This document shows positions 51,331 to 61,372 of a stretch of DNA of 64,000 bases, piece by piece. The notes under the pieces were generated by a model. The model worked only from the letters and a program-made list of their open reading frames with translations, ran no database searches and was not told the origin of the DNA. Location of the stretch: positions 2,631,622-2,695,621 of the forward strand of contig NZ_QUBQ01000001.1 in assembly GCF_003388735.1 (NCBI RefSeq). Direction: 5' to 3'. A program made the translations under genes and the position numbers. This DNA is from Paenibacillus paeoniae. Lineage in GTDB: Bacteria; Bacillota; Bacilli; Paenibacillales; Paenibacillaceae. How positions within the stretch are numbered: position 1 is the first letter of the stretch; each line of letters opens with the position of its first letter.

Positions 51331-52026
51331 TTATTTTTTCAATCTGAAACCAATTCCCCAAACCGTGTCGATATAAGTTTGCTCGTCATGCTGTTTTATT
51401 TTATTGCGAATATTGCTAATGTGAACTGTAATGGTTTTATCTTCACCTATGTATATATCTTCCCATGCAAGCTCATATAGGTCTTGCTTTGAAAACACCC
51501 GCTGCGGATTTTTTACCAGCAACTCAAGGATCTTGTATTCCTGTCTTGTAAGCTTCAAATCTGTATGATTGACTTTCACACTCATCGTTTCGCTATTTAA
51601 AACTAAATTTTTATGACGATAAGGAGTGACGGATTCTGTTCGAGATGTTCGATTTAAATGTACATGGATTCGGGCAAGCAATTCCTCCACTTCGAACGGT
51701 TTCGTGACATAATCAACGGCTCCGAGCTTAAACAAGTTTAACTTATGGTCCAATTTGTCCTTGGCCGAAAGTATGATAACTGGCGTGTCGACGCTTAAGT
51801 TTACTCTTAATTGATGCATGAAATCTTCTCCCGATAAACCGGGCAGCATGAGATCCAAAATAATAAGCTGATATTCCTGGCGGGTAACGTTCATAATTCC
51901 CTCACTGCCGGAATACGCTTGCGTACAAATGAAATTTTCTCTCTGGAGCACATCAAAAATAATATTGTTGATATGCTCATCATCCTCGACTATTAAAATG
52001 TTGGGCTGGTTCGTGTCATTGTTCAC
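51331..52026 (-). CDS. OmpR-family response regulator
   Basis: A 231-residue regulator: NILIVEDDEHINNIIFDVL, phospho-Asp in LIILDLMLPGLSGEDF, VKPFE, and a winged helix TRQEYKILELLVKNPQRVFSKQDLYELAWEDIYIGEDKTITVHISNIRNKIKQ. The GTG at 52026 is the start (AAAGGAGAATC upstream); it overlaps the kinase stop by 11 nt. It probably activates the exporter genes that follow 80 bp downstream. Confidence 0.92.
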   Translation of the reverse strand: MNNDTNQPNILIVEDDEHINNIIFDVLQRENFICTQAYSGSEGIMNVTRQEYQLIILDLMLPGLSGEDFMHQLRVNLSVDTPVIILSAKDKLDHKLNLFKLGAVDYVTKPFEVEELLARIHVHLNRTSRTESVTPYRHKNLVLNSETMSVKVNHTDLKLTRQEYKILELLVKNPQRVFSKQDLYELAWEDIYIGEDKTITVHISNIRNKIKQHDEQTYIDTVWGIGFRLKK

Positions 52027-52939
52027 GTCGATTCTCCTTTGCGCTTTTCTCAAAAGCCAGGCTAATGCAAAATTGGTCCCCCTTCAGCTCAGCTTGCACG
52101 TAACCATTCATTTTCTCCATCAGCGATTTTACGATAAAGAGTCCCAGTCCAGAGGATTGATTAGTACGCGACGGATCTTCTTTGTAAAAGCGAGTGAAAA
52201 TTTTATCAAAATTGAGCAATTGATTCCGCTTCAGCATATTGGAAAAATGAAACAACACCTCGTTCTGTTTCTCTTCATAACGAATGCTTAGGGCGCCCTC
52301 ACCGTGCATAAAGTAATTTTTTACAATATTTTCGCATACCCTCTCCAGTGCACTTTCATTTCCTTCTATAAAAAGCGGTGCTTCCGCCATGCAAATGTTT
52401 GGTTCATAACCAATTCGCGAAAAATCGTCAAAAAACGTAAACAGACGTTTATTTAATACTTCAATCACATCAACCGGTTCGAGCTCCAAATGATAGTCTG
52501 GGTTTTTCAACTTCGTGTATAGGAACAGTTCGTCCATAAGAGTAATAATCCCTTTCATTCTGCTTTGAGCCTTCAAAACATACTCTGTTTTTTCATCGGA
52601 ATTCTGGGATCGTTCTGCCAATTGAAGATAACCGTCAAGTGAGGTCAGCGGGGTTCGTATGTCGTGGGACAAGCTCATCATTGTCGCGTTGATTTCTTCT
52701 TTTTTCTCAATAAAATGTTGGTTCAGCTTTCGTTGATTACGAAGCATTGCGTTGCATAAATCGATTAACCGATAAATTTCCTTTGGTTTAATTTGCGTTT
52801 GAATCATTTTGAATGAATGATGCTCCGATATAAAAGATAATTGATTACCGATATCTTTAATTTGGTTCCTGTAATACAGGAGGTAAATCGATTGAATGAT
52901 TAAAGCAACCGTTATGACAATTAGAACAATATACAACAT
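52016..52939 (-). CDS. Short sensor histidine kinase
   Basis: A 307-residue kinase with one N-terminal TM segment (IVLIVITVALIIQSIYLLYY) and almost no extracellular part. The HisKA domain (MSLSHDIRTPLTSLDGYLQLAERS) carries the phospho-His, followed by an HATPase domain (RVCENIVKNYFMHGEG, SSGLGLFIVKSLMEKMNG). Short-sensor kinases of this kind beside BcrAB-like exporters often take their signal from the transporter itself (family knowledge, BceS-like). It is the first gene of the kinase-regulator-ATPase-permease row. Confidence 0.88.
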   Translation of the reverse strand: MLYIVLIVITVALIIQSIYLLYYRNQIKDIGNQLSFISEHHSFKMIQTQIKPKEIYRLIDLCNAMLRNQRKLNQHFIEKKEEINATMMSLSHDIRTPLTSLDGYLQLAERSQNSDEKTEYVLKAQSRMKGIITLMDELFLYTKLKNPDYHLELEPVDVIEVLNKRLFTFFDDFSRIGYEPNICMAEAPLFIEGNESALERVCENIVKNYFMHGEGALSIRYEEKQNEVLFHFSNMLKRNQLLNFDKIFTRFYKEDPSRTNQSSGLGLFIVKSLMEKMNGYVQAELKGDQFCISLAFEKSAKENRREQ

Positions 52940-52979
52940 AGGATCACTGCCCTTCTGACCTTGTCGCGAATCAAAAAAT

Positions 52980-53021
52980 AAGTCCTCATCAGGTTCGTCG
53001 AAGCTAACTCGATGAGGACTT
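52980..53021 (-). terminator. Terminator of the dihydrouridine synthase gene (dispersed repeat, copy B)
   Basis: AAGTCCTCATC and its perfect inverse GATGAGGACTT flank a 20 nt loop that can itself pair (TTCG/CGAA). On the reverse strand a T run follows. The ACTCGATGAGGACTT arm is the core of the repeat at 45761 and 62776. Confidence 0.8.
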
Positions 53022-53087
53022 TAGTGGTGAATAAACGCCGTTTTTGCACACTCGCAAAGTGACGTTAACCTTCAGAGCTTAAAGCAA

Positions 53088-54104
53088 TTACTTTGATTGC
53101 TGTGCAGGTTCTTCATTTATATTCGCTTCAATTACAGCATCAGCATTCTTCTCAAAGGTATGAAGAAGTTCACGTACTTCATCCGTTGACTTCGTGCTCA
53201 TCAATTGATTCCGCAGTTCACTTGCCCCTCGAAATCCTTTGACATATATCTTGAAAAATCGTAAAAGCGTTTTAAATGGACGCAGCGTTAGTTCTGTTGC
53301 ATATTTATCATGAAGATCAAGATGCAATCGTAACAGATCAAGCAATTCGTCACTGCTATGTTCCCTCGGCTCTTGCTCAAAGGCAAACGGATTATGGAAA
53401 ATACCTCTCCCAATCATGATTCCGTCAATACCATATTGTTCTGCAAGCTTTAAGCCTGTTTGTCGGTCAGGGATATCTCCATTGATTGTCAAAAGGGTAT
53501 CTGGCGCAATATCATCACGAAGTTGCTTAATTTCCGGAATCAGTTCCCAATGCGCATCTACCAGGCTCATTTCTTTTCTTGTACGGAGATGGATAGACAG
53601 ATTGGCAATATTTTGTTTCAAAATATGGGTTAGCCACCCCCGCCATTCCTCTACATCGTTGTAGCCAAGCCTTGTTTTCACACTGACAGGCAATCCTCCC
53701 GCCTTTGCCGCTTGAATAATATCTGCTGCAAGATCTGGATGCAGGATGAGGCCGCTTCCCTTGCCTTTCGTGGCCACATTATGCACGGGGCAACCCATAT
53801 TGAGATCCACACCTTTGAAACCAAGCTTAGCCATACCAATGCTCATTTCCTCAAAATATTGGGGCTTATCTCCCCAAATATGTGCAACCATTGGTTGTTC
53901 ATCTTCAGTGAACATTAAGCGTCCCCGTATACCATAAGTCCCTTCAGGATGACAATAGCTCTCCGTGTTCGTAAACTCTGTAAAAAACACATCGGGCCTG
54001 CCGGCCTTACTTACTACATGTCGAAAAACAACATCCGTCACATCTTCCATCGGTGCTAGTATGAAAAATGGTCGCGGTAAATCACGCCAAAAATTATTTA
54101 ACAC
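53088..54104 (-). CDS. dus: tRNA-dihydrouridine synthase
   Basis: A 338-residue flavoenzyme of the Dus family: [42 protein letters not shown] with the catalytic Cys, the Lys in [21 protein letters not shown], and a [18 protein letters not shown]-binding loop. It reduces uridine in the D loop of tRNA using NADPH. The longest frame starts at 54179, but a TATACT box near 54160-54170 suggests transcription begins inside it. GTG 54104, just ahead of [12 protein letters not shown], is therefore preferred; the start remains uncertain. Confidence 0.88.
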   Translation of the reverse strand: MLNNFWRDLPRPFFILAPMEDVTDVVFRHVVSKAGRPDVFFTEFTNTESYCHPEGTYGIRGRLMFTEDEQPMVAHIWGDKPQYFEEMSIGMAKLGFKGVDLNMGCPVHNVATKGKGSGLILHPDLAADIIQAAKAGGLPVSVKTRLGYNDVEEWRGWLTHILKQNIANLSIHLRTRKEMSLVDAHWELIPEIKQLRDDIAPDTLLTINGDIPDRQTGLKLAEQYGIDGIMIGRGIFHNPFAFEQEPREHSSDELLDLLRLHLDLHDKYATELTLRPFKTLLRFFKIYVKGFRGASELRNQLMSTKSTDEVRELLHTFEKNADAVIEANINEEPAQQSK

Positions 54105-54186
54105 TACCTGCTCAAATCCTCTCACTATAGATACAGCATTTATATAATTTGTTCCGTAGGACATAGTATAACATCTCATCTACTTT

Positions 54187-54303
54187 TTACGAACCATCCA
54201 AACCAGACTTTAGAAAGATATCGTATGTGTCCTTAGTTCGATTCGCGCATCCGTATGGCGGAAGAGGTTCATTTAAATCCTTTGGTAAGTCAAGTTGATC
54301 CAT
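54187..54303 (-). CDS. Possible 38-residue small protein
   Basis: An ATG at 54303 opens MDQLDLPKDLNEPLPPYG..NRTKDTYDIFLKSGLDGS to TAA 54187. The composition looks coding, but no ribosome binding site is visible, and the piece may be the tail of a lost gene. 54304-54536 contains the shared 3' flank of the SLH duplication and a GC-rich hairpin (AAGGGGC 54402 / GCCCCTT 54438). Confidence 0.3.
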   Translation of the reverse strand: MDQLDLPKDLNEPLPPYGCANRTKDTYDIFLKSGLDGS

Positions 54304-54536
54304 GGTCTATTGAATGTATAAAGAAACCGTTCCTTCGCAAATGGTAGCTCGCACTTCCATTTTACCAAGAAACGATTTCTTTTTGCTTGACAATATGGTG
54401 AAAGGGGCGACCCTCCGTCATGATGACTTTTGGGCCAGCCCCTTGCATAAACTTTACATTTATTTGATTGAAATAAGACCTGATGCCCCTAACTCTTGAT
54501 TTTACCGATCAAATAAAATCTCTTCTACTTGATTGT

Positions 54537-57500
54537 TTACTTGTTGTTAAGCACTTTCAGAAGAACGGACACAGCCTCTGCTCTTGTCGTCATGGCGCTA
54601 GGATCGAAATGATTAGATCCTTTTCCTCCCATATAGCCGAACTTCTTCATAGCTGCGACAGAAGCCTTTGCCCATACCGGTATACCTTTGTCATCTGCAA
54701 AATCAGTCGAGACATTCGCTTGCAGCGAAAGACCCAGCGCTCTTGCGACAATCACAGCCATCTCTGCACGCGTAATCGGTGCATCCGGACGGAATGTTCC
54801 GTCCTCATAACCTGTAATATAACCTGCCTGCAGCGCTTGCGCTATTGCGTTCTTCGCCCACGTGCCGATCTTCGCCGCATCGGTGAAAGCACGGACACCC
54901 GCTTCCCCAGTTGCTTCCGACTTTAACGCCTTCATCAGCATGACCGTAAACTCCGCGCGAGTCACCGTATGATTCGGTTTAAACGTCCCCTCCGGATAAC
55001 CCGTGACAATGCCATTTCTCAATGCTTGCAAGATAGCTGATTCTGCCCAGTGGCCTTCAATATCACTCAATTTAACCGTTGAATCGGTAGGCACATCTGT
55101 CGATTGGCTTACAGCAAGTACTGCAAACTTCGTAAAATGGCTGACCTTAGCCGTAATATGGTTCCCGCTAATCTGACCGCCGGTTATTTCAACCCAAGCC
55201 TTCTTCGTTTCATCATAAGAGAAGATTGCCGCCCTTTGATTGCTCTTCAAACCAGCTGGATCAAAGGTAAACGTAACTGTGGCCGGTTTATGAAGATCTC
55301 CTGGGATATTTTTCAGAACTTCATAGATCGCGGTAACGAGAACTTCATTATTCGCGAGAAGCTTCACCGTATCCGTTACCTTCTCAATTGTAATGATGAG
55401 TTCTTTATCAGCAGCATTTGCAGGGACGGTGACGATAAGCGCATTGTCCAAACTAACCTCGCCTGTGTAGCCTGTCGGAATCGTTATTTTTCCATCCGAC
55501 GAAGTCACCTTGGCATCAGTCGGTACTGTTGGACCGCCGCCGCTAGGTGGTGCATTATTCACGGTCACGGTATATGTCACCTTCGACGTTCCATCCTCTG
55601 CAGTTACGATAACTTTAGCGCCTGTCACCAGAGTTGTTGCTACAGTTGCTCCATTTGATTCGTATACTTCAAACGTAGCTTTCGCCGCTGGCGTAATTGC
55701 TGCTTTAAATACGGCTAACGTTGTGCCATTCGGAACATTCTTAATGGTTTCATCTACCGTTCCGCCTAAACTAACCGTTCCTATTGTCGAAGTTAACGTT
55801 GCTGTACTACTCAAGACTATCTTCACACTCACTGTGATTATCCAGTTTTGCGTGCTTCCGTCTGCCGCTTTCACGACATAAGTCACTGGATTCATGAAAT
55901 TATTAGCAGTCGTACCGCTCACCTGGTTCACCGAACCAACCGCTGCCGATGCACCCGAAGATAGCGTGAACGTTGCCGCTAGGCCATTCAAATTCGTACC
56001 ATGCGCCACTTCAATCGCAATCGTGTGCGCGGCAGCGTTGATCGTAGCGGCTGCCGTTTGCTCTGCTAGGCTAAATGCTGTGATCGCCTTCGCACTGCTT
56101 GCTGCGACAGTCACCGTAACTGTCCAGTTTTGCGTGCTTCCGTCTGCCGCTTTCACTACATAGGTCACTGGATTCGTGAAATTATTCGCTGTCGTTCCAC
56201 TCACCTGGTTCACCGAACCAACCGCTGCCGATGCACCCGAAGATAGCGCGAACGTTGCCACTAGGCCGTTCACATTCGTTCCATTCTCCACTTCAATCGC
56301 AACAGTGTGCGCGGCAGCGTTAATCGTTGCCGCTCCCGTTTGCTCCGCCAAACTGAATGCTGTGATCGCCTTCGCACTGCTCGCCGCGATGCTCACCGTG
56401 ACTGTCCAGTTCTGCGTGCTGCCATCAGCTGCTTTCACGACATAGGTCACTGGATTCGTGAAATTATTCGCGGTCGTCCCACTCACCTGATTCACCGAAC
56501 CAACAGCTGCCGATGCACCCGAAGATAGCGCGAACGTTGCCGCTAGGCCGTTCACATTCGTTCCGTTCGCCACTTCAATCGCAACAGTGTGTGCGGCAGC
56601 GTTGATCGTAGCTGCTACCGTTTGCTCCGCCAAGCTAAACGCTGTGATCGCCTTCGCACTGCTTGCTGCGACAGTTACCGTGACTGTCCAGTTTTGCGTG
56701 CTTCCGTCTGCCGCTTTGACGACATAGGTCACTGGATTCGTGAAATTATTAGCAGTCGTACCGCTCACTTGGTTCACCGAACCAACCGCTGCCGATGCAC
56801 CCGAAGATAGCGTGAACGTTGCCGCTAGGCCATTCAAATTCGTACCATGCGCCACTTCAATCGCAACCGTGTGCGCGGCCGCATTAATTGTTGCCGTTCC
56901 CGTTTGCTCCGCCAAGCTGAACGCTGTCATATCCTTTTCACTGCTCGGCGGCGCAACGGTCACTGTAACGACCCAATTTTGCGCAGTTCCATTCTCCGCT
57001 CTCACTACATAAGTAACGGGATTGGTGAAATTGTTAGACGTTATGCCGCTTCTTTGAGATACGCCATTAACCCTGGCTGTGGATGATAAGGTTAACGTGT
57101 AAGTAGCGACCAAATTAGTCACATTCGTACCGTTCCTCACTTCAATATCTACCGTGCGGGCAGTCGCATTGATCGTTGCCGGCTTGGTTTGTGAAGCAAA
57201 GCTGAACGCCGTAATGTCTTTTGCATTGCTTGCTTCAATGTAGACAGAGACGATCCACTCCTGAGAACTGCCATCTGCCGCTGTTACAATGTATGTGACA
57301 GGAGTTCTCATATCGTTGACAGTAGTACCGCTCACTTGAACGATGCTGCCTATTTTCGCTGTCGCTCCCGGAGACAAGGAGAACGTTGCCTTCAAATTAG
57401 ACAAGCTGGACAAGCTGGTTCCGTAGGCGATTTCAACATCTACGGTTTGGTCAGCCGTATTAATAACTGCCGCTTTCGTTTGTGTAACTCCAATTACTGC

Positions 57501-59555
57501 AAATGCCGTAATATCTTTCTCGCTGCTCTTCTTCACGATGACGGTCCAATTTTGCGTGCTGCCATCCGCCGCCTTCACTACATAGGTGACCGCATTGGTA
57601 AAATCATTGGCCGTCGCCCCGCTTACCTGAACAACCGATCCAACCGAAACCGTGGCTTCAGCAGATAACGTGAATTCAGCTTTCAAACTAGTCACATCTG
57701 TGTCACCCGCCACCTCAACCACTACTGTATGGGCAGCCTTATTAATCGTTGCTGCTCCGGTTTGTTCAGCGAAGCTGAAGGATGTTATATCCTTTTCATT
57801 GCTAGCGATGACGGTCACGATATAGGTAACCTTCGTCACGCCATCCGCCGCAGTTACAATGACCTTCTTGCCAGAAGTCAAGGTCGTCGCCACTGTCGTT
57901 CCATCTTCATCGTAAATTTCAAACGCAGCATTCGTTGCTGGCGTGATTTGTTCCTTAAACACAGCTAATGTAGTTCCATATGGAATGTTTGTTATCGTTT
58001 CGTTCGCGGTTCCGCCCTGGCTGACGATTCCGATACCGGAAGTCAATGTGGCCGCAGAGCTTTGTGCATCCCATTGTGCATATAAGGTTGTTTCCGGCAT
58101 GATTTGGAAAGAGCCGCTGTAGCTATTCCCGTGCCCGTTCGGCTGTGTGTTCCAGCCGCTGAACGTATATCCCGTCCTTTTCAGGTCAATTGATCCCGCA
58201 TAAACACTGGCTGTTTCACCCGGAAAATACGCCTTGGCGTCGCTAGGAACAGTCCCGCCAGTGTTCCCGTTCCCGTCATACTGAAGTTGAAACAGAAAAT
58301 CCTTCAAATACGGATAGCCGTTATTACGTAGCGGATCTACCTCCCATAGGTCTACAAAATCCCACCCGCCAACAGGTCCTTTCATACTTGCGTCCAGGTA
58401 GAAACTGCCGACATTATTCCCCATGTTACTGCCGCTCAAATCCCCAAAATAAGCAATTCCGCTCACATTCCCGCTGGCGTAACTGTTGCTATAAGATCCT
58501 GTACTATTGGCGTAATCATACCCTATCAATCCGCCCACAAAAGATGATCCGCTTACATTCCCTGTGGCGAAGCTGTCACTGATGGACCCGGCTACTTCAA
58601 GGTTACTGACTAAGCCTCCTACATGCTGTTCTCCGTATACATCCCCAGTGGAATAGCTCTTGCTGATCGCTCCATAATTGTAGCCTGTTAAGCCGCCCGT
58701 ATAGTACGTTCCGTTCACCCGTCCTGTGGCAAAGCTGCTGTTAATTGTTCCAATATTGCTGCCAACTAAGCCGCCTATGCTTTCTCCATCCAACAGTTCC
58801 CCGGTGGCGTAGCTGTAACTAATCGTTCCATCACTCTCACCCACCAAGCCCCCTACTGCATAATCGCCTTCCACATCTCCCGTCGCATAGCTATATGTGA
58901 TTGTTCCCGTACTACTGCCTGTAAGGCCGCCTGTTCCATACGCGCCCTTTACATCCACAACAGCGAAGCTGCGGTCAATAATGGCATTTGCATTGAAAAC
59001 TGTGACACCGTTATGACCAACCAAGCCGCCTGTATGATCGGTTCCTTTCACTTGACCCGTTACATAGCTGTTTGTGATCTTACCTCTATTAGCGCCAACC
59101 AGACCGCCAACCGATTTCAGACCGGTCACATTCACGTTTTCCAGCTTCATATTATGAATAACACTCTCTGCGCTGGTATTACCGAACAATCCCAGGTTAT
59201 TACTTTGCATGTCGATAGTCAGCCCGGAAATCACAAATCCGTTGCCGTCAAAATTCCCCCGAAAAGGCGCATTCGATTTATCCCCGATCGGCGTCCAGTT
59301 ATCCTTATAGCTGCTGGTATTCAAATCAATATTTTTTGTCAGCTTGAAATAAAGATTCCTATTCAAATAAGAACCCCTGATCTGATTAAGCTGATCGGCG
59401 GTTCCGATAAGATAAGGGCTGCTCGATGTGCCACTACCAGAAAATTCACTCGCCGCGAAGGCTTTGCCGCTTTCGGAGTTCCCTCCAATCATGGCATTCC
59501 ATAACATGAGCGCCGTCAATAGTACGACCATAAATTTCTTTCCTGATCTATGCAT
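54537..59555 (-). CDS. Giant GLUG/cadherin-like-repeat S-layer protein
   Basis: A 1672-residue surface protein. A signal peptide (to about 35) is followed by GLUG-type repeats (about 125-380, YSYATGDVEGDYAVGGLVGE pattern), a Listeria-Bacteroides repeat (GGTVPSDAKAYFPGETASVYAG..RTGYTFSGWNTQPNGHG), and about nine cadherin-like/DUF5018-type beta units (500-1270; ITAFSLAEQTxAATINAAAHT core). A linker domain (about 1350-1490) and three SLH repeats to the end follow. GAGGAG precedes ATG 59555. SLH repeats bind cell-wall polymer. Near-identical units (282 bp) suggest recent expansion. Adhesin-like function is probable. Confidence 0.85.
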   Translation of the reverse strand: MHRSGKKFMVVLLTALMLWNAMIGGNSESGKAFAASEFSGSGTSSSPYLIGTADQLNQIRGSYLNRNLYFKLTKNIDLNTSSYKDNWTPIGDKSNAPFRGNFDGNGFVISGLTIDMQSNNLGLFGNTSAESVIHNMKLENVNVTGLKSVGGLVGANRGKITNSYVTGQVKGTDHTGGLVGHNGVTVFNANAIIDRSFAVVDVKGAYGTGGLTGSSTGTITYSYATGDVEGDYAVGGLVGESDGTISYSYATGELLDGESIGGLVGSNIGTINSSFATGRVNGTYYTGGLTGYNYGAISKSYSTGDVYGEQHVGGLVSNLEVAGSISDSFATGNVSGSSFVGGLIGYDYANSTGSYSNSYASGNVSGIAYFGDLSGSNMGNNVGSFYLDASMKGPVGGWDFVDLWEVDPLRNNGYPYLKDFLFQLQYDGNGNTGGTVPSDAKAYFPGETASVYAGSIDLKRTGYTFSGWNTQPNGHGNSYSGSFQIMPETTLYAQWDAQSSAATLTSGIGIVSQGGTANETITNIPYGTTLAVFKEQITPATNAAFEIYDEDGTTVATTLTSGKKVIVTAADGVTKVTYIVTVIASNEKDITSFSFAEQTGAATINKAAHTVVVEVAGDTDVTSLKAEFTLSAEATVSVGSVVQVSGATANDFTNAVTYVVKAADGSTQNWTVIVKKSSEKDITAFAVIGVTQTKAAVINTADQTVDVEIAYGTSLSSLSNLKATFSLSPGATAKIGSIVQVSGTTVNDMRTPVTYIVTAADGSSQEWIVSVYIEASNAKDITAFSFASQTKPATINATARTVDIEVRNGTNVTNLVATYTLTLSSTARVNGVSQRSGITSNNFTNPVTYVVRAENGTAQNWVVTVTVAPPSSEKDMTAFSLAEQTGTATINAAAHTVAIEVAHGTNLNGLAATFTLSSGASAAVGSVNQVSGTTANNFTNPVTYVVKAADGSTQNWTVTVTVAASSAKAITAFSLAEQTVAATINAAAHTVAIEVANGTNVNGLAATFALSSGASAAVGSVNQVSGTTANNFTNPVTYVVKAADGSTQNWTVTVSIAASSAKAITAFSLAEQTGAATINAAAHTVAIEVENGTNVNGLVATFALSSGASAAVGSVNQVSGTTANNFTNPVTYVVKAADGSTQNWTVTVTVAASSAKAITAFSLAEQTAAATINAAAHTIAIEVAHGTNLNGLAATFTLSSGASAAVGSVNQVSGTTANNFMNPVTYVVKAADGSTQNWIITVSVKIVLSSTATLTSTIGTVSLGGTVDETIKNVPNGTTLAVFKAAITPAAKATFEVYESNGATVATTLVTGAKVIVTAEDGTSKVTYTVTVNNAPPSGGGPTVPTDAKVTSSDGKITIPTGYTGEVSLDNALIVTVPANAADKELIITIEKVTDTVKLLANNEVLVTAIYEVLKNIPGDLHKPATVTFTFDPAGLKSNQRAAIFSYDETKKAWVEITGGQISGNHITAKVSHFTKFAVLAVSQSTDVPTDSTVKLSDIEGHWAESAILQALRNGIVTGYPEGTFKPNHTVTRAEFTVMLMKALKSEATGEAGVRAFTDAAKIGTWAKNAIAQALQAGYITGYEDGTFRPDAPITRAEMAVIVARALGLSLQANVSTDFADDKGIPVWAKASVAAMKKFGYMGGKGSNHFDPSAMTTRAEAVSVLLKVLNNK
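55800..56930. repeat. Tandem 282 bp repeats inside the SLH gene
   Basis: Four units in exact 282 bp register (the CACCTG-type landmark occurs at 55920, 56202, 56484 and 56766), each coding for one 94-residue beta-sandwich unit. Two further units in the same register lie in the truncated copy (48868 and 49150). Confidence 0.85.
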
Positions 59556-59908
59556 TGCTTTTTCTCCTCTCTATCATCCTTCTTAGCAAGCTTATTACAG
59601 CCTAATAAAAGAATAATGATAGAATTAGACAAAAAAACACAAAAAACGCATAGTATCAAGGCTTTTTCGGCCTTTAATAATAGCTTAAAAAATTTTATTG
59701 CCCTCCAAAAATCCTTCTTGATTCAAAGGTCTTCCTTACAACTCTCACCATAATCGAGCAGGAGAGAGAGTCATTAACTCCCGCCGAAATACCGGAATTA
59801 AAGCTCTTAATTAGGTGCTAGCATGAATAAGTATCGTATCAGGGCAAGGAATTCTATGAAGCCGTAGCTTGAATATTTCCCTGTGCTACCTTCTTAAAGA
59901 CGAAAAGA

Positions 59909-59937
59909 AACCCACCTCGATGGGTGGGTGGGTCTTA
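59909..59937 (-). terminator. Terminator of the sigma/anti-sigma pair
   Basis: CCCACC-catcga-GGTGGG followed by TTTCTTTTC on the reverse strand, about 30 bp past the stop. 59577-59908 holds AT-rich promoter-like sequence for the SLH gene and nothing else I can support. Confidence 0.7.
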
Positions 59938-59969
59938 CCATTGAAATACAAAATATTCGCATCCACTTA

Positions 59970-60662
59970 TTAAAGCTCGACCGATTCAGCGACCTTCATG
60001 GCTTCGTCGCCAGTGATTGGTCCAGCCACGCTATACTGAATTCCGTCAACCACCCAGAACAGTTCCGTGAACTCGGCTTGCTCGAAAATAAAACCTTCCG
60101 CTCCGCCCACTTTTGTTGGTGTGAACAGATCCGTCGGGAATGCCGCCGGCATGCGGCTTGCACTGAACGTCACCGTCTTATCACCCGAGCCGTATGTGAA
60201 GTTCAAATCTCTGAGCGGTTGGTCCTTCATCCCCACACCGACGATTTCAGCCAGCTTGAAGCCTTCCGGGGCGATACCAGGTACAAGCACTCCAGAACCG
60301 AAAGCCGTTTTCGCTGCCTCCGCCGTTCCGAACGGAGTCGTGATCAATTGAGACAGCTCCGAACCTGTCGTTCCTCCGTTTCCGGGCAGCACGGTTCCCG
60401 TCGAATGATCCGTTGGCGTCGGTACTGCGGTCGGTCCTTGCAGCATCGGCAATCCCGCCACGATGATGACGGCCGCTGCGACTAGTCCAGCCGCTCCCGC
60501 AACCCAAGCTTTCGGAAGCACAAATCGGCGGTTTTTCTGCTCCGAAGCGGCTTGCTTCCTTATTTTTTGCTTAACGCTATCGCTCAATTCCATTCCTGAA
60601 AACAACATATCATCCGACTCCTTTCGCAACTGTTGACGCAGTTTACTTTCCATATCCTTCAT
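59970..60662 (-). CDS. Probable anti-sigma factor with DUF4367 domain
   Basis: A 230-residue protein. A basic cytosolic N-terminus (about 1-50) and one TM segment (AWVAGAAGLVAAAVIIVAGLPML) are followed by an outside DUF4367-type domain (GIAPEGFKLAEIVGV...GDKTVTFSASRMP...GGAEGFIFEQAEFTELFWVVDGIQYSVAGPITGDEAMKVAESV). The start overlaps the sigma factor gene by 20 nt and has AAGGAGGAG. The membrane topology and place directly after an ECF sigma gene indicate an anti-sigma role. A canonical zinc motif is not seen. Confidence 0.8.
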   Translation of the reverse strand: MKDMESKLRQQLRKESDDMLFSGMELSDSVKQKIRKQAASEQKNRRFVLPKAWVAGAAGLVAAAVIIVAGLPMLQGPTAVPTPTDHSTGTVLPGNGGTTGSELSQLITTPFGTAEAAKTAFGSGVLVPGIAPEGFKLAEIVGVGMKDQPLRDLNFTYGSGDKTVTFSASRMPAAFPTDLFTPTKVGGAEGFIFEQAEFTELFWVVDGIQYSVAGPITGDEAMKVAESVEL

Positions 60663-61206
60663 CGGCTGTCTCCTCCTTGCGCATTTCCCGAGCGAGTGCC
60701 TCGCGTGCCCGGTGCAGTCTGTTTCTCACGGTACCCTCGGGTGACGACGTCGCTTCCGCAATTTCCCGTGTACCCAGGTCCAGATAATAATATAGATACA
60801 AAGCTTCCTGATAGGGCAGAGGCAAACGCAGCAAATGCCGCAAAATCTCGCTTTTCTGCAATCTTCTAAGCACTTCATCTTCCACGTTGATTGTCCGTCC
60901 CCGATCCATCCCGCTGGGATCGGTCGGCTGTTCCGCAAAACTCCGTACACCCATTTTGTCTCTGCAAATGTTGATGGCGATCGTAGTCAACCAGGTTTTG
61001 ACTGTGCTATCTCCCCGGAATGAGTTCCAGTTACGATAAGCGCGCAGGAACACCTCCTGGCTGATATCCTCGGCAAGATGCCGATCACCGGTATAAAAAT
61101 AAGCGGTGTACATGACCGTCGATCCAAAGCTTTCCATCAGCTGCTCTAGCGCTTGAGAGGGATCTTTCGGGAATTCTTTCTTGTTATTCGAGCCGGCCGG
61201 CTTCAC
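60643..61206 (-). CDS. ECF RNA polymerase sigma factor
   Basis: A 187-residue extracytoplasmic-function sigma factor. Region 2 reads YTAYFYTGDRHLAEDISQEVFLRAYRNWNSFRGDSTVKTWLTTIAINICRDKMG. Region 4 reads LLRLPLPYQEALYLYYYLDLGTREIAEATSSPEGTVRNRLHRAREALARE with its HTH. The GTG start has GGAGGAGGTGAT upstream. It is co-translated with the anti-sigma gene. The target regulon is unknown; a cell-envelope or stress regulon is usual for this pairing. Confidence 0.92.
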   Translation of the reverse strand: MKPAGSNNKKEFPKDPSQALEQLMESFGSTVMYTAYFYTGDRHLAEDISQEVFLRAYRNWNSFRGDSTVKTWLTTIAINICRDKMGVRSFAEQPTDPSGMDRGRTINVEDEVLRRLQKSEILRHLLRLPLPYQEALYLYYYLDLGTREIAEATSSPEGTVRNRLHRAREALAREMRKEETADEGYGK

Positions 61207-61262
61207 TGAATTATCACCTCCTCCTTATTAGACGGCCTATGCGCATTTTTCGCTGCATGGAT

Positions 61263-61304
61263 AAAAAGCCACATGAACAGTATGCCTGTTTCATGCGGCT
61301 TTTT
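61263..61304. terminator. Terminator-like hairpin
   Basis: AAAAAGCC-aCATGAACA...TGTTTCATG-GGCTTTTT between the sigma gene and the oxidase gene, with T/A runs on both sides; 57 bp upstream of the sigma start. Confidence 0.75.
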
Positions 61305-61372
61305 AACTTCAGGTTAAAGACGCCGTGATCGTACGAAACACTTCATCGAAGATCTTTTTCACTCCCTGCGAG

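Noticed and set aside
55800..56930. CRISPR array or direct-repeat regulatory array
   Set aside because: The 282 bp units are in frame within one long coding sequence and code for protein repeats; there are no short repeats with unique spacers.
54536..57968. Several forward frames over the giant SLH gene with hydrophobic or Cys/Arg-rich products
   Set aside because: They are antisense shadows repeating with the 282 bp period and have no start signals.
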